Shown here piece by piece: positions 24,806 to 34,529 of a stretch of 53,250 nucleotides of DNA. The first letter of the stretch is position 1. Every line of letters starts with the position of its first letter. The DNA is taken from contig JAOAHM010000059.1 in assembly GCA_026415235.1 (NCBI GenBank), positions 1-53,250 of the forward strand. The letters run 5' to 3'. Under the pieces are notes generated by a model. It was not told where the DNA came from. It did not search any database and worked only from the letters and a program-made list of their open reading frames with translations. The translations under genes and the position numbers were made by a program. This DNA is from Ignavibacteria bacterium (GTDB lineage Bacteria; Bacteroidota; Ignavibacteria; Ch128b).

Positions 24806-25192
24806 TTAAACTCTTCTTCTTTTTGGTGGTCTACAACCGTTATGTGGGATTGGTGTAATATCCTTGATTGATTCAATTTGAAGTCCCACATTAGCAAGTG
24901 CACGAATTGCAGCTTCTCTACCAGCGCCTGGTCCTTTAATTAAAACATCAACTTTTCTTACACCAGCATCATAAGCTTCTTTTGCTGCGGCTTCAGCTGT
25001 TACTTGTGCAGCAAAAGGCGTATTCTTTCTCGAACCTCTAAAACCATTTCTACCAGCTGATGACCAAGCTATTGTATTTCCATAAATATCTGTTATGGTT
25101 ACAATAACATTATTGAAAGTTGCTTGAATATGAGCAACACCCTTAGGATCTATATGAATTTTCTTTTTTGATTTCTTATGTGTCTTTGCCAA
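24806..25192 (-). CDS. rpsK: Ribosomal protein S11
   Basis: A 128-aa 30S platform protein near the mRNA exit channel. It has the typical [38 protein letters not shown] and the C-terminal [18 protein letters not shown]. The start is TTG, preceded by AGGAGA in the 16-bp gap after rpsM. Confidence 0.97.
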   Translation of the reverse strand: MAKTHKKSKKKIHIDPKGVAHIQATFNNVIVTITDIYGNTIAWSSAGRNGFRGSRKNTPFAAQVTAEAAAKEAYDAGVRKVDVLIKGPGAGREAAIRALANVGLQIESIKDITPIPHNGCRPPKRRRV

Positions 25193-25208
25193 GTTTCTAT
25201 CTCCTGAA

Positions 25209-25592
25209 TTACTTCTTAGCTACTGCTTTTTTCTTTCCAGCTACAGTTTTTCTCTTACCTTTTCTTGTACGAGCGTTTGTTCTTGTTCTTTGACCACGAA
25301 CTGGCAGACCTTTTCTGTGTCTTAATCCACGATAGGTACCAATATCCATCAATCTCTTGATGTTCATCTGAACTTCACTTCTCAAAGCACCTTCGACTTT
25401 ATAATCAGAAGTAATAACTGCTCTAATTGCTGCCACTTCGTCTGGTGTTAAATCAGCAACTTTTTTGTTGGGATCAACATTAGCAGCTTTCAAAATTTCC
25501 CATGTATTGGAACGACCAATGCCATAAATTAATGGCAATGCATAAGCTATTTTTTTATTCTTTGGTAAATCAATTCCTGCTATTCGTGCCAA
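25209..25592 (-). CDS. rpsM: Ribosomal protein S13
   Basis: A 127-aa protein of the 30S head that contacts tRNA and 23S rRNA. It has [13 protein letters not shown] and [10 protein letters not shown] at the start, and [19 protein letters not shown] with NARTRKG near the end. A short Lys/Ala tail (KKKAVAKK) ends it. The start is TTG behind AAGGAG. It follows rpmJ and opens the alpha operon. Confidence 0.97.
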   Translation of the reverse strand: MARIAGIDLPKNKKIAYALPLIYGIGRSNTWEILKAANVDPNKKVADLTPDEVAAIRAVITSDYKVEGALRSEVQMNIKRLMDIGTYRGLRHRKGLPVRGQRTRTNARTRKGKRKTVAGKKKAVAKK

Positions 25593-25607
25593 TTTTAGAC
25601 TCCTTGT

Positions 25608-25721
25608 TTATCCTTGTCTTTGCTTATGTTTTGGATTTTTACAAATAACTCGAACTTGTCCTTTGCGTTTTATTATCTTACAATGTTCACATCTTTTTTT
25701 AACTGATGCTCTAACTTTCAT
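25608..25721 (-). CDS. rpmJ: Ribosomal protein L36
   Basis: A 37-aa protein of the large subunit. Translation of this short frame gives [20 protein letters not shown] and then the [16 protein letters not shown] ending. Zinc ligands Cys11, Cys14, Cys27 and His32 are all present, so it is the zinc (C+) form. It lies in its usual place between infA and rpsM, 12 bp after infA. Confidence 0.97.
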   Translation of the reverse strand: MKVRASVKKRCEHCKIIKRKGQVRVICKNPKHKQRQG

Positions 25722-25733
25722 AAAAACTCCAAA

Positions 25734-25952
25734 TTACTTGTATCTGTAAATAATTCTTCCCTTTGTTAAATCGTATGGTGATATTTCTACTTGAACTTTA
25801 TCACCAACCAATATTCTAATAAAATGCATTCTCATTTTACCAGAAACATGAGCTAAAATTTCATGACCGTTGTCTAATTTAACGCGAAACATTGCGTTTG
25901 GTAATGTTTCGGTTATTACACCATCCATCACAATTACATCTTTCTTAGCCAT
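25734..25952 (-). CDS. infA: Translation initiation factor IF-1
   Basis: A 72-aa OB-fold factor that binds the 30S A site during initiation. The sequence reads [40 protein letters not shown] and [20 protein letters not shown], all near-consensus. The ATG overlaps the map stop by one base (TAATG), so the pair is coupled. Confidence 0.97.
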   Translation of the reverse strand: MAKKDVIVMDGVITETLPNAMFRVKLDNGHEILAHVSGKMRMHFIRILVGDKVQVEISPYDLTKGRIIYRYK

Positions 25953-26710
25953 TATGCTGTCAAAATTTCTGGTTCGTTTTTAGTTATCAAAATTGTATGT
26001 TCAAAATGAGCTGATGGTTGTCCATCTTCAGTAACTATTGTCCAGCCATCTCTCAATGTTTTTACTCTATATGTTCCTGCATTTACCATTGGCTCAATCG
26101 CTAAGGTCATTCCTTCTTTCAATCTTGGACTCGGACCTGAAATGACATAATTTGGAATTGATGGGTCTTCGTGCAAATATTTTCCAACTCCATGACCAGT
26201 TAATTCTCTTACAATACTAAATCCATTACTTTCAACATAATTTTGAATAGCTCTTGAAATATCTGAGACACGATTTCCATTTCGAGCTTTATCAATACCT
26301 TTATAAAGAGACTCTTCAGTTACTTTAACCAATTTTTTCTTCAGTTCAGATATTTTTCCAACAGGAAAAGTTCTTGCAGCATCACCAAAGTAACCTTTGA
26401 ATTGAACACCAACATCAATTGAAATTATTTGACCTTCTTTTAATTCTTCATCGTTTGGAATTCCATGAACAACAGCATCATCAATTGATGCACAAATTGA
26501 CGCAGGAAAATTAAAACTTCCAGCTTGAGAATAACCTTTAAAAGCTGGAACAGCACCTCTGCTTCTAATATAATCTTCAGCTGCTTGATCTAACATTTTT
26601 GTTGTTATTCCTGGTTTAATCATCTCACCAATCATTTTCAAAACTTCAGAAACAATCTGACAACTTTTACGAATACCATCAATTTCCTGCGCATTTTTTA
26701 TAAAAATCAT
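25952..26710 (-). CDS. map: Methionine aminopeptidase, type I
   Basis: A 252-aa metalloprotease removing the initiator Met from new proteins. The five metal ligands can be placed: Asp in SIDVGV and FGDAARTF, His in [13 protein letters not shown], Glu in AIEPMVNAG and Glu in HFEHTILIT. It sits between secY (5-bp gap) and infA. In many genomes adk precedes map; adk is absent from this site. Confidence 0.96.
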   Translation of the reverse strand: MIFIKNAQEIDGIRKSCQIVSEVLKMIGEMIKPGITTKMLDQAAEDYIRSRGAVPAFKGYSQAGSFNFPASICASIDDAVVHGIPNDEELKEGQIISIDVGVQFKGYFGDAARTFPVGKISELKKKLVKVTEESLYKGIDKARNGNRVSDISRAIQNYVESNGFSIVRELTGHGVGKYLHEDPSIPNYVISGPSPRLKEGMTLAIEPMVNAGTYRVKTLRDGWTIVTEDGQPSAHFEHTILITKNEPEILTA

Positions 26711-26715
26711 TCAAG

Positions 26716-28050
26716 TTATCTACGACCTTTAATTCGACCTGACTTCAAAAATCCATCATAATGGCGCATCTTCAAATGAGTTTCAATTTGTTGAAGTGTA
26801 TCAAGAGCAACTCCAACAACAATCAACAAACTTGTTCCACCAAAAAATTGTGCAAAACTATGTGAGACCCCAAATCTAGAAATAAATGCTGGTAAAATTG
26901 CAATGATGGCTAAGAATATTGAACCAGGTAATGTAATTCTTGTTAAAATATTATCAATGTACTCAGCTGTTTGATTACCTGGTCTAATACCTGGAATAAA
27001 GCCACCTTGTTTTTTCATTGTCTCAGCAACATCTTTCGGATTAAATGCAATAGCAGTATAGAAATAAGTGAAAAATACAATTAAAAGAGCGTAGAAAAAT
27101 GAGTAAACAAACGAATCATATGTAAAATGACTTGCAATAGATGCCATCAATTCACTTTCTGGGAAAAATGTCAAAACCGTATTTGGAATAAACATAATTG
27201 ATTGAGCAAAAATTATAGGCATTACACCAGCAGTATTTACTCTCAAAGGTATAAATTGGGTTACACCGCCAACAACTTTTCGTCCAACTACTCTCTTTGC
27301 ATATTGAACTGGGATTCTTCTTTCAGCACGAGTCATCAAAACTACAGCTGCTATGATAAAGACCATGATGGTCAAGAAAATTAACTCGATAATTAAATTT
27401 GTTTGTCCAGCAGCAAGTAATCTATACTCATCTAATAATGCGTAAGGTAATCGATCAATAATACCAATGAAAATAATTAAAGAAATTCCGTTTCCAATTC
27501 CTCTTTCAGTGATTTGCTCACCTAACCACATTAAGAAAATTGTTCCGGATGTTAAGATAATAATAGTAGATAATGTGAAAAGGAATCCTTGAACTTCTTG
27601 AGGTACAATTGGAGCACCACCAGCGTTCATATGTTCCAAGCGCACACTTACACCCCATGCCTGTACTGAAGCAACTAATACAGTTCCATATCTTGTAATC
27701 TGATTAATTTTCTTTCTACCTTCTTCACCTTCTTTTTGAAGTTTCTGGAAATATGGAACTACAGCACTTAAAAGTTGAATAATAATAGACGAGCTTATAT
27801 AAGGCATTATACCCAATGCAAAAATAGCTGCGTTCGAAAAAGCTCCACCAACAAATAAATCGTACAAACCAAACAAATTATCTTGCGTTGCATTTCTTGT
27901 AGCTTCAGCAAGAACATGAGCATCAACACCAGGAAGTGTTATGTGAGCTCCAATTCGAACAATGATTAATAATCCAAGAGTAAAAAGAACTCGTTCTCTT
28001 AGCTCTTGAATTTTGAAAATATTTCTAAAGCTCTCAGCAAATGTTGCCAT
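26716..28050 (-). CDS. secY: Protein translocase subunit SecY
   Basis: A 444-aa inner-membrane protein with ten transmembrane helices that forms the SecYEG protein-conducting channel. It shows FALGIMPYISSSIIIQLL (helix 2), the cytoplasmic loop RRIPVQYAKRVVGRK, GVMPIIFAQS and the C-terminal LKMRHYDGFLKSGRIKGR. The start codon adjoins the rplO stop. Partner secE is at the other end of the supercluster. Confidence 0.97.
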   Translation of the reverse strand: MATFAESFRNIFKIQELRERVLFTLGLLIIVRIGAHITLPGVDAHVLAEATRNATQDNLFGLYDLFVGGAFSNAAIFALGIMPYISSSIIIQLLSAVVPYFQKLQKEGEEGRKKINQITRYGTVLVASVQAWGVSVRLEHMNAGGAPIVPQEVQGFLFTLSTIIILTSGTIFLMWLGEQITERGIGNGISLIIFIGIIDRLPYALLDEYRLLAAGQTNLIIELIFLTIMVFIIAAVVLMTRAERRIPVQYAKRVVGRKVVGGVTQFIPLRVNTAGVMPIIFAQSIMFIPNTVLTFFPESELMASIASHFTYDSFVYSFFYALLIVFFTYFYTAIAFNPKDVAETMKKQGGFIPGIRPGNQTAEYIDNILTRITLPGSIFLAIIAILPAFISRFGVSHSFAQFFGGTSLLIVVGVALDTLQQIETHLKMRHYDGFLKSGRIKGRR

Positions 28051-28514
28051 TAGAATTTCACTATATTTATTGTTCCACCTGCAGATTCAATTTTTTGTCG
28101 GGCAGATTGGCTAATGGCGTGTGTAGAGATGTTTAGTTTTATATCAACATCCCCTTCGCCTAATATTTTTATTGGTTTGTTTTTACTGCCCACAACTTTC
28201 TTTTGATAAAGTAATTCAGGAGTAATTTGTTCTTCTGTTAAATTATTTTTCTTAACAAACTTAACTAACTTTTCTAAATTCAATGGTTGATATTCAACTT
28301 TAAACGGACTTTTAAAACCACGTTTTGGAATTCTTCTTGAGAGTGGCATCTGACCGCCTTCGAACCACGGTCTATATTTATCACCAGATCGTGACTTTTG
28401 ACCATTCATTCCTCTTGTGGATGTTCCACCATGTCCGGAACCTGGTCCTCGACCAACTCTTTTTTCTTTTCTTACTGAACCTTTTGCTGGTTTAAGATTG
28501 CTTAAAATGTCCAT
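28050..28514 (-). CDS. rplO: Ribosomal protein L15
   Basis: A 154-aa late-assembly protein of the 50S subunit. The Gly/Arg-rich N-terminus (RVGRGPGSGHGGTSTRGMNG; RPWFEGGQMPLSRRIPKRGF) and the C-terminal S-Q-S-A-x-x-K-I-E-S-A-G-G are diagnostic. It is flanked by rpmD (2-bp gap) and secY as in the spc operon. Confidence 0.97.
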   Translation of the reverse strand: MDILSNLKPAKGSVRKEKRVGRGPGSGHGGTSTRGMNGQKSRSGDKYRPWFEGGQMPLSRRIPKRGFKSPFKVEYQPLNLEKLVKFVKKNNLTEEQITPELLYQKKVVGSKNKPIKILGEGDVDIKLNISTHAISQSARQKIESAGGTINIVKF

Positions 28515-28516
28515 AA

Positions 28517-28705
28517 CTACTCTTCTACAATTTCTTCAACTTTAACTAAATGACTTACTTTACGAATCATCCCTCTAATTTGAGGTGTATCGTTATGAAT
28601 AACAACATAATTTGGTCTACCAAGACCAAGTGCTTTAATTGTTCTCTTTTGTCTTTCGGGTCTATCAATAATAGATCTAATTTGAGTAATCTTTAATTTT
28701 TTCAT
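28517..28705 (-). CDS. rpmD: Ribosomal protein L30
   Basis: A 62-aa protein: [20 protein letters not shown], then [23 protein letters not shown] and a C-terminal [10 protein letters not shown]. This is the ordinary bacterial short form. The ATG overlaps the rpsE stop by 4 bp. Confidence 0.95.
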   Translation of the reverse strand: MKKLKITQIRSIIDRPERQKRTIKALGLGRPNYVVIHNDTPQIRGMIRKVSHLVKVEEIVEE

Positions 28706-29217
28706 GACTGACCAAATAATTCTTTTTTAGTAATTCCTCTTTTTAAGGCAACAGTATTTGCATCCAATAAAGTAGTTAATGCTTTAAGAGTTGCTTTTAC
28801 TGTGTTGTGTGGATTTGAAGAACCTAAAGATTTTGTAAGAACATCAGTAATTCCCGCAGCTTCCAATACTGCTCTTACACCACCACCAGCAATCAATCCA
28901 GTACCTGGAGATGCTGGTTTCAAAAGAACTTTTGCTGCACCATACTTACCGATAATCTCATGTGGAATTGTACCTTTTACAACAGGAACACGAACTAAAT
29001 TCTTTTTTGCATCTTCGGTTCCTTTTCGAATTGCATCTGTAACTTCATTAGCTTTACCAAGTCCAACTCCTACATGACCATTACGGTCACCAACGACAAC
29101 AATAGCGTTGAAACTAAATCTTCGTCCACCTTTAACGACTTTAGCGACACGATTAATGTGGACAACCTTTTCTTTTAACTCTTCGATATTTTGTGGTTTA
29201 ACTGTTTTCAATCTCAT
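28702..29217 (-). CDS. rpsE: Ribosomal protein S5
   Basis: A 171-aa 30S protein important for decoding fidelity and translocation. It has [37 protein letters not shown] and [19 protein letters not shown]. The open frame extends upstream through the tRNA-Gln gene, but that extension is not S5. The ATG at 29217 fits family length. GGAG is only 2 bases above it, so a TTG at 29211 (8-base spacing) is an alternative start. A tRNA lies 15 bp upstream on the same strand, so its 5' leader is probably created by tRNA processing. Confidence 0.95.
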   Translation of the reverse strand: MRLKTVKPQNIEELKEKVVHINRVAKVVKGGRRFSFNAIVVVGDRNGHVGVGLGKANEVTDAIRKGTEDAKKNLVRVPVVKGTIPHEIIGKYGAAKVLLKPASPGTGLIAGGGVRAVLEAAGITDVLTKSLGSSNPHNTVKATLKALTTLLDANTVALKRGITKKELFGQS

Positions 29218-29232
29218 CACTCCATTATTTTG

Positions 29233-29303
29233 CTGCCGGGAGAGGATTCGAACCTCTACATACGGCTCCAAAGGCCGCTGTCCTACCCTTAGACGACCCG
29301 GCA
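29233..29303 (-). tRNA. tRNA-Gln (UUG anticodon)
   Basis: A 71-nt cloverleaf. The acceptor TGCCGGG/CCCGGCA has the U1-A72 pair usual for tRNA-Gln. The D arm is GTC-loop-GAC. The anticodon stem GCGGC/GCCGT encloses CTTTGGA (anticodon TTG). The T arm AGAGG-TTCGAAT-CCTCT is complete. CCA is not encoded. It lies inside the spc operon, 7 bp after the rplR stop and 15 bp before rpsE, on the same strand. Confidence 0.95.
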
Positions 29304-29310
29304 AGTTTTG

Positions 29311-29679
29311 TTAAATTTTGAAGCCACCTTCTCGCAAACCTTCAGCTAATGCTTGAACTCTTCCGTGATATCGAAAACCATTTCTATCAAATATTCCAGT
29401 CACAATGCCTTTACTCAATGCAATTTCTGCTGCGACTTTTCCTACCAATCTACTGACTTCAGTTTTAGTAAGATGACCTTGAATTTTTTCTTTAACTTCC
29501 TTTGAAAGATTTGAAACTGAAAAAAGTGTTCTTTGATTTAAGTCATCAATAAATTGCACATAAATATTGTTCAAGCTTCTATAAACACATAACCTTGGTT
29601 TTTCTGGCGTTCCTCTTTGCAAAACTTTTTTTAGATGTTTCTTAACTCTAAATCTTGATTTTATTTTTGGTTTAATCAT
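29311..29679 (-). CDS. rplR: Ribosomal protein L18
   Basis: A 122-aa protein that binds 5S rRNA with L5 in the central protuberance. It has RFRVKKHLKKVLQRGTPEKP and RLCVYRSLNNIYVQFIDD at the start, and GIFDRNGFRYHGRVQALAEG and LREGG at the end. It lies 2 bp after rplF and is followed by the tRNA-Gln gene rather than directly by rpsE. Confidence 0.96.
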   Translation of the reverse strand: MIKPKIKSRFRVKKHLKKVLQRGTPEKPRLCVYRSLNNIYVQFIDDLNQRTLFSVSNLSKEVKEKIQGHLTKTEVSRLVGKVAAEIALSKGIVTGIFDRNGFRYHGRVQALAEGLREGGFKI

Positions 29680-29681
29680 AT

Positions 29682-30221
29682 TTACTTACCTGCAGTTTTA
29701 CCAGCTTTACGAATTATTTGTTCACCTTCATATCTTATACCTTTACCTTTGTACGGTTCAGGTGGTCTGAAAGAACGAATTTTAGCTGCAACTTGACCTA
29801 CAAGTTGCTTATCAATTCCACTTACAACTATGTTAGTTGGTGCTGGAACTTCTATTTTAACATCCTGTGGTGGAATGAAGAAAATTGGATGCGAATAACC
29901 TAATGCAAGTTGCAATCCTCTTCCTTTCCATTCTGCTCTGTAACCTACACCAACTATTTCCAATTTCTTTGTATAACCTTCACTTACTCCAATTATCATG
30001 TTTTGAATTAATGCACGATACAAACCATGCAATGCTCTAACTCTCTTATCATCAGAATTTCTTGTCAAAATTACCTGACCATTTTCAACAGTTATATTAA
30101 TGCGAGTATCGTATGTTTGGGTCAATTCACCCTTGGGACCTTTAACTTTAATGGTCCCATTTTGAATTTCAACTGAAACACCTTTTTTTATTTCAACTGG
30201 TTTTCTACCAATTCGCGACAC
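29682..30221 (-). CDS. rplF: Ribosomal protein L6
   Basis: A 179-aa two-domain protein near the factor-binding site. It shows SRIGRKPVEIKKGV at the start, the VGVGYRAEWKGRGLQLALGY core and the C-terminal RPPEPYKGKGIRYEGE. The start is GTG. It lies 21 bp after rpsH in the usual spc order. Confidence 0.97.
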   Translation of the reverse strand: MSRIGRKPVEIKKGVSVEIQNGTIKVKGPKGELTQTYDTRINITVENGQVILTRNSDDKRVRALHGLYRALIQNMIIGVSEGYTKKLEIVGVGYRAEWKGRGLQLALGYSHPIFFIPPQDVKIEVPAPTNIVVSGIDKQLVGQVAAKIRSFRPPEPYKGKGIRYEGEQIIRKAGKTAGK

Positions 30222-30242
30222 TTTTTAATCTCCTCTTTCGAT

Positions 30243-30638
30243 TTACCAAATGTGACAGATTACTTCACCACCGATGTTTTCATTTCTTGCTTCTCGATCG
30301 GTTTTTAATCCTTTCGATGTAGAAACGATTGCAATACCAAGACCATTCAAAACTCTATCGATTGACTTAGCATCTTTATATATTCTAAGTCCTGGTTTAC
30401 TTATTCTTTTCAATCCAGATATTGCACATCTTCCCTGAACATATTTCAATCTAATTTTTAGAATTCCTTGCTTATTATCTTCAATTACTTCGTAAGAGTC
30501 TATATAGTTTTGTTGTTTCAAAATTCTGGCAATATCAATTTTCATTTTTGAAGCTGGCACTTCAACAATTACATGTCGTGCCTTAATTGCATTTCTCAAT
30601 CTGGTTAAAAAATCAGCAATAGGATCTGTCATTGTCAT
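30243..30638 (-). CDS. rpsH: Ribosomal protein S8
   Basis: A 131-aa 16S rRNA-binding protein ([20 protein letters not shown] at the start; [20 protein letters not shown] and GGEVICHIW at the end). The ATG at 30638 is preferred over a TTG three codons upstream, which lies only two bases from the AAGGAG site. S8 is the translational repressor of the spc operon in E. coli; no target site was identified here. Confidence 0.96.
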   Translation of the reverse strand: MTMTDPIADFLTRLRNAIKARHVIVEVPASKMKIDIARILKQQNYIDSYEVIEDNKQGILKIRLKYVQGRCAISGLKRISKPGLRIYKDAKSIDRVLNGLGIAIVSTSKGLKTDREARNENIGGEVICHIW

Positions 30639-30657
30639 TCTTTTCAACTCTCCTTTT

Positions 30658-30843
30658 TTACCAACTTGCTTTTCTTACACCAGGAATTTGTCCACTACTT
30701 GCCATATTCCTAAAGCAAATTCTACAAATTCCAAACTTTCTTAAATAACCTCTTGGTCTACCGCATAAGCTGCAACGGTTATATTTTCTGACCTTGAATT
30801 TTGGTTCTTTTTTCTGTTTAACAATTAAAGCTAATCGTGCCAA
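30658..30843 (-). CDS. rpsN: Ribosomal protein S14, type Z
   Basis: A 61-aa zinc-ribbon form: CSLCG (24-28) and CRIC (about 39-42), ending IPGVRKASW. This is the short, zinc-containing paralogue type, not the ~100-aa E. coli type. The start is TTG behind AAGGAG. It lies between rplE and rpsH. Confidence 0.97.
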   Translation of the reverse strand: MARLALIVKQKKEPKFKVRKYNRCSLCGRPRGYLRKFGICRICFRNMASSGQIPGVRKASW

Positions 30844-30853
30844 GTTTCACTCC

Positions 30854-31522
30854 TTATTGACTTACTTCTTTTTTCCTGAATGGAAAACCAAATGCTTTTA
30901 ACAATTCGTATGCTTCAGCATCGGTTTTAGCAGTTGTAACAATTGTAATATCCATTCCGTAAATACGATTCACTTTATCAACATTGATTTCTGGGAAGAT
31001 GATATGTTCTTTAATACCAAGAGAATAATTTCCTCTACCATCGAATGATTTGTCAGAAACTCCTCTAAAGTCTCTTACTCTTGGTAATGCAATATTGATT
31101 AATCTATCCAAAAACTCATACATTCTTGCACCGCGAAGAGTAACCATACAACCAATTGCCATACCTTGTCTGAGCTTAAAATTAGAAATAGCTTTTTTTG
31201 CTTTACGGATAGCAGGTTTTTGACCAGCAATCATTTCAAGATCTTTAACTGCATCTTCAAGTAATTTTGGATCTTGAGTAGCTTTTCCAACTCCAATGTT
31301 AAGAGTAATTTTATGAAGTTTTGGAACCTGCATTACATTCTTATAATTGAATTGCTTCATCAACATCGGAACAATTTCTTGCTTATACATCTCGAACAAT
31401 CGAGGTGTAACTTTTTCTTCTGGTTCCGTTTGAACTTCAACTTTAGTTTCTTTTACTTCTTTCTTTGATTTTTTAGTCTGAACTTCTTGCTGAGCTTGTT
31501 TTTTCTGTTTTTTATCTGCCAT
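30854..31522 (-). CDS. rplE: Ribosomal protein L5 with charged N-terminal extension
   Basis: A 222-aa 5S rRNA-binding protein. The core begins near residue 38 ([20 protein letters not shown]) and includes [20 protein letters not shown] and the PINE-like FPEINVDKV with [11 protein letters not shown]. The first ~37 residues are Lys/Glu/Gln rich ([20 protein letters not shown]) and absent from typical ~180-aa L5, so they are probably a disordered extension. Confidence 0.96.
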   Translation of the reverse strand: MADKKQKKQAQQEVQTKKSKKEVKETKVEVQTEPEEKVTPRLFEMYKQEIVPMLMKQFNYKNVMQVPKLHKITLNIGVGKATQDPKLLEDAVKDLEMIAGQKPAIRKAKKAISNFKLRQGMAIGCMVTLRGARMYEFLDRLINIALPRVRDFRGVSDKSFDGRGNYSLGIKEHIIFPEINVDKVNRIYGMDITIVTTAKTDAEAYELLKAFGFPFRKKEVSQ

Positions 31523-31530
31523 CTTTAGAC

Positions 31531-31860
31531 CTAAATCATTTCTCCGGATTTTTTACTTACACGAACGATTTTTTTCTTTTTAGTAGTTTCATCAAAAATG
31601 ATTTTTGCACCAACTCGAGTTCTTTCATTGGTTTTTGGGTCAATTAACATAACATTAGAGATATGTATTGGTGCTTCTTTTTTAATAATTCCACCTTGTG
31701 GATTTTTTTGAGATGGTCTTGTATGTCTTTTAACTATATTAACACCTTCAACAATTACTCTTTGTTTTTTTGGAAAGACTTTCAATACTTTACCTGTCTT
31801 TCCTTTTTCATTACCTGCGATAACAATTACATTATCATTCTTTTTTATTTTAAGTCTCAT
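31531..31860 (-). CDS. rplX: Ribosomal protein L24
   Basis: A 109-aa KOW-domain protein that starts 50S assembly. It has [20 protein letters not shown], then [20 protein letters not shown] and [14 protein letters not shown]. It lies 8 bp before rplE and 11 bp after rplN. Confidence 0.97.
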   Translation of the reverse strand: MRLKIKKNDNVIVIAGNEKGKTGKVLKVFPKKQRVIVEGVNIVKRHTRPSQKNPQGGIIKKEAPIHISNVMLIDPKTNERTRVGAKIIFDETTKKKKIVRVSKKSGEMI

Positions 31861-31871
31861 TCCAAAACCTC

Positions 31872-32240
31872 TTATAATACTTCTGGAGCTAATGAAACAA
31901 TTTTCATGAACTGTTTTTCTCTTAATTCACGAGCAACAGGACCAAAAATTCTTGTTCCACGTGGTTCATTTTTATTATCTAACAAGACTGCAGCGTTTTC
32001 ATCAAATCTAATATAAGTTCCATCTTTTCTTCTGACTTCTTTTTTTGTTCTTACGACAACAGCTCTCGATACATCACCTTTTTTAACAGCACCACCTGGT
32101 ATTGCCGATTTCACTGAAACAACAATTATATCACCAACGCTTGCATATCTTCTATTACTTCCACCAAGTACACGAATGCATCTTACTTTTTTTGCACCTG
32201 AATTATCTGCTACCACTAAATTAGTTTCTTCTTGAATCAT
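31872..32240 (-). CDS. rplN: Ribosomal protein L14
   Basis: A 122-aa highly conserved 50S protein at the subunit interface. It reads [40 protein letters not shown] and [20 protein letters not shown]. It is the first gene of the spc block, after rpsQ. Confidence 0.98.
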   Translation of the reverse strand: MIQEETNLVVADNSGAKKVRCIRVLGGSNRRYASVGDIIVVSVKSAIPGGAVKKGDVSRAVVVRTKKEVRRKDGTYIRFDENAAVLLDNKNEPRGTRIFGPVARELREKQFMKIVSLAPEVL

Positions 32241-32264
32241 TTTTTAATCCTCTCTCTATATTAT

Positions 32265-32525
32265 TTATTTCTCTCTTTCAAGAATTTTAACAAGTCTCCA
32301 TCTTTTTCTTTTACTAAGAGGACGGGTTTCCATAATTTCCACTACATCACCAATCATACATTCATTATTTGGGTCATGAGCCATTAATTTCGTAGTCTTT
32401 TTATAATATTTCTTATAAATCGGATGAGCAACTCGACGCTCAATAGCAACTACAATACTCTTATCCATTTTGTTGCTTACAACTACTCCGATTCTGGTTT
32501 TTCTTCTACCTCTGATTGCTGTCAT
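32265..32525 (-). CDS. rpsQ: Ribosomal protein S17
   Basis: An 86-aa OB-fold 30S protein: [20 protein letters not shown] and [20 protein letters not shown] are family signatures. It is the last gene of the S10 block, 3 bp after rpmC. Confidence 0.97.
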   Translation of the reverse strand: MTAIRGRRKTRIGVVVSNKMDKSIVVAIERRVAHPIYKKYYKKTTKLMAHDPNNECMIGDVVEIMETRPLSKRKRWRLVKILEREK

Positions 32526-32528
32526 TTT

Positions 32529-32759
32529 TTACTTCTCCTCCTTTTTTCCAGAATCGGTTTTTCTTTCAATACCTAATTCTCTTTCTCGAAGAACGGTTTT
32601 CATTCTTGCAATATCTCTTCTTGTTAATTTTATTTTTGCTGTATTAGTTAATTGTTTCGTTGCTAATGCAAATCTTAAATCTACTAAGTTGTTTTCTTCT
32701 TCAATGATTCTTTTTTTCAATTCTTCATCTGTCATTTGTCTGATTTCGAACATCTTCAT
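32529..32759 (-). CDS. rpmC: Ribosomal protein L29
   Basis: A 76-aa two-helix protein at the peptide exit tunnel (MFEIRQMTDEELKKRIIEEE; TKQLTNTAKIKLTRRDIARM). The ATG at 32759 is chosen because AGGTG lies six bases above it. A GTG three codons upstream has no ribosome site of its own. Confidence 0.93.
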   Translation of the reverse strand: MKMFEIRQMTDEELKKRIIEEENNLVDLRFALATKQLTNTAKIKLTRRDIARMKTVLRERELGIERKTDSGKKEEK

Positions 32760-32768
32760 AAGTTTCAC

Positions 32769-33191
32769 CTATTCAGCTTTGTAATCTATTCTTGTAACAA
32801 TTTTGGTTTTAATAGGTAATTTATGAGCAGCTAATTTTAACGCTTCTAATGCAGTATTTGCATCTACTCCAGCTACTTCAAATAAAACTCTACCTGGTTT
32901 AACCACTGCAACCCAAAATTCTGGTGAACCTTTTCCTTTACCCATTCTTGTTTCAAGTGGTTTTTTGGTGACTGGTTTATCTGGGAAAATTCTTATCCAA
33001 ATTTTACCATCCCTTTTCATTTTTCTTGCAAGAGCAACACGGCAGGCTTCAATTTGTCTTGCAGTAATCCAATGAGGTTCCAAAGCTTTAAGTCCAAAAT
33101 CACCAAATGCAACCGTATTTCCACGAGTTGCTTTACCTTTCATTCTACCGCGTTGAGCTTTACGATATTTAACTCTTTTAGGCATTAACAT
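32769..33191 (-). CDS. rplP: Ribosomal protein L16
   Basis: A 140-aa protein shaping the A-site tRNA pocket. It has [40 protein letters not shown] and [20 protein letters not shown]. The ATG at 33191 gives MLMPKR; a second in-frame ATG two codons on could also serve. It lies 5 bp after rpsC. Confidence 0.97.
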   Translation of the reverse strand: MLMPKRVKYRKAQRGRMKGKATRGNTVAFGDFGLKALEPHWITARQIEACRVALARKMKRDGKIWIRIFPDKPVTKKPLETRMGKGKGSPEFWVAVVKPGRVLFEVAGVDANTALEALKLAAHKLPIKTKIVTRIDYKAE

Positions 33192-33196
33192 AAAAT

Positions 33197-33847
33197 TTAC
33201 GCTCCAATTTTTTCACCTGGTTTACCGAAAATTTCGCCTCTGCAAATCCAGACTTTTACACCAATAGAACCATAAATGGTTTGAGCTGTTGCAGTTGCGT
33301 AATCAATATCTGCTCTAAATGTATGTAATGGAACTCGACCTTCTTTGTATTGTTCAGAACGAGCCATTTCAGCACCAGCGAGTCTTCCACCGCACTTAAT
33401 TCTAATACCTTCTGCACCCATTCGCATTGCAGCAGTAATAGCAGTTTTCATTGCTCGTCTGTGAGAAATTCTATTTTCAATTTGTTTTGCAATATTTTTT
33501 GCAACTAACTCGGCGTCTAATTCAGGGCGTTTTATTTCATGAATTTGTACTTTTACTTCTTTATCAAATAATTTCTTTAATTCTGCTTCAAGTTGTGCAA
33601 TATCTTTACCACTGCGACCAATAACTACACCTGGTCTTGAAGTATGAATAGTAATTGTTAAATCCTTCGCTGTTCTTTCAATAACAACTTTAGAAACACC
33701 AGCATTTTCTAAACGATTTTTGATATAATTTCTAATCTTAACATCCTCAACGAGTTTGGGTCCGAAGGATTTTTCTTCATACCAGTTTGAGTCCCAACCT
33801 CGTGTAATTCCTATTCTCAAGCCAATTGGATTAGATTTCTGTCCCAA
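33197..33847 (-). CDS. rpsC: Ribosomal protein S3
   Basis: A 216-aa mRNA-entry-channel protein. The N-terminal KH domain shows [20 protein letters not shown]. The C-terminal domain shows [20 protein letters not shown], and the sequence ends at [10 protein letters not shown] without a long tail. It begins with [20 protein letters not shown], the usual start. Confidence 0.97.
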   Translation of the reverse strand: MGQKSNPIGLRIGITRGWDSNWYEEKSFGPKLVEDVKIRNYIKNRLENAGVSKVVIERTAKDLTITIHTSRPGVVIGRSGKDIAQLEAELKKLFDKEVKVQIHEIKRPELDAELVAKNIAKQIENRISHRRAMKTAITAAMRMGAEGIRIKCGGRLAGAEMARSEQYKEGRVPLHTFRADIDYATATAQTIYGSIGVKVWICRGEIFGKPGEKIGA

Positions 33848-33855
33848 TGATACTC

Positions 33856-34209
33856 CTATGATTTTGTTTCTTTTTGTGCAACAACTATAGTTACATGATT
33901 TGATCTTTTACGAATTCTGTATGCTCGACCCATCGGAGCCGGTAAAACACGCTTTAACATGGGACCACCATCTACATACGCTTCCTTGACATACAAATCA
34001 CTAATCTCAATACGACCATCTTCGACTTTATTCATTAAGTTAGCAACTGCTGATCTTAAAACTTTTTCAGCATCTCTTGCTGCATGTTTTTTATTAAAAT
34101 GCAAAATACTTAATGCTTCTTCGACAGATTTTCCACGAATCAAATCAATCACAGTTCTCATTTTTCGTGGCGATGTAGGTATAAATCTAAATTTTGCTCT
34201 AGCTTCCAT
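33856..34209 (-). CDS. rplV: Ribosomal protein L22
   Basis: A 117-aa protein lining the peptide tunnel. It has [20 protein letters not shown], then the [20 protein letters not shown] hairpin loop that reaches into the tunnel, and NHVTIVV near the end. It lies between rpsS and rpsC. Confidence 0.97.
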   Translation of the reverse strand: MEARAKFRFIPTSPRKMRTVIDLIRGKSVEEALSILHFNKKHAARDAEKVLRSAVANLMNKVEDGRIEISDLYVKEAYVDGGPMLKRVLPAPMGRAYRIRKRSNHVTIVVAQKETKS

Positions 34210-34226
34210 AGTTTACCTTATCAAAC

Positions 34227-34514
34227 TTATTTTGCTTTGCTTGCTTTCTCAGCTTTAGTTCCTGGATGACCTCTGAAAATTCGAGTAGGTGCGAATTCAC
34301 CTAATTTATGACCTACCATGTATTCTGTAATCAAAACAGGAATAAATTGTTTACCATTGTGTATGGCAATTGTATGTCCCACAAATTCAGGCGATATAGT
34401 TGATGCACGAGACCAGGTTTTTATTAATTTTTTCTGATTAGCTTCGTTCAAAGCTCTTATCTTCTTCAGAAGTTTCTCATTAATATATGGACCTTTTTTA
34501 ACTGATCTTGGCAT
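34227..34514 (-). CDS. rpsS: Ribosomal protein S19
   Basis: A 95-aa 30S head protein with [38 protein letters not shown] and [20 protein letters not shown]. It lies between rplB and rplV. Confidence 0.98.
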   Translation of the reverse strand: MPRSVKKGPYINEKLLKKIRALNEANQKKLIKTWSRASTISPEFVGHTIAIHNGKQFIPVLITEYMVGHKLGEFAPTRIFRGHPGTKAEKASKAK

Positions 34515-34529
34515 AAATTCCTCGTTACA

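Noticed and set aside
29218-29304. N-terminal extension of S5 upstream of 29217
   Set aside because: The extra residues are simply a translation of the tRNA-Gln gene.
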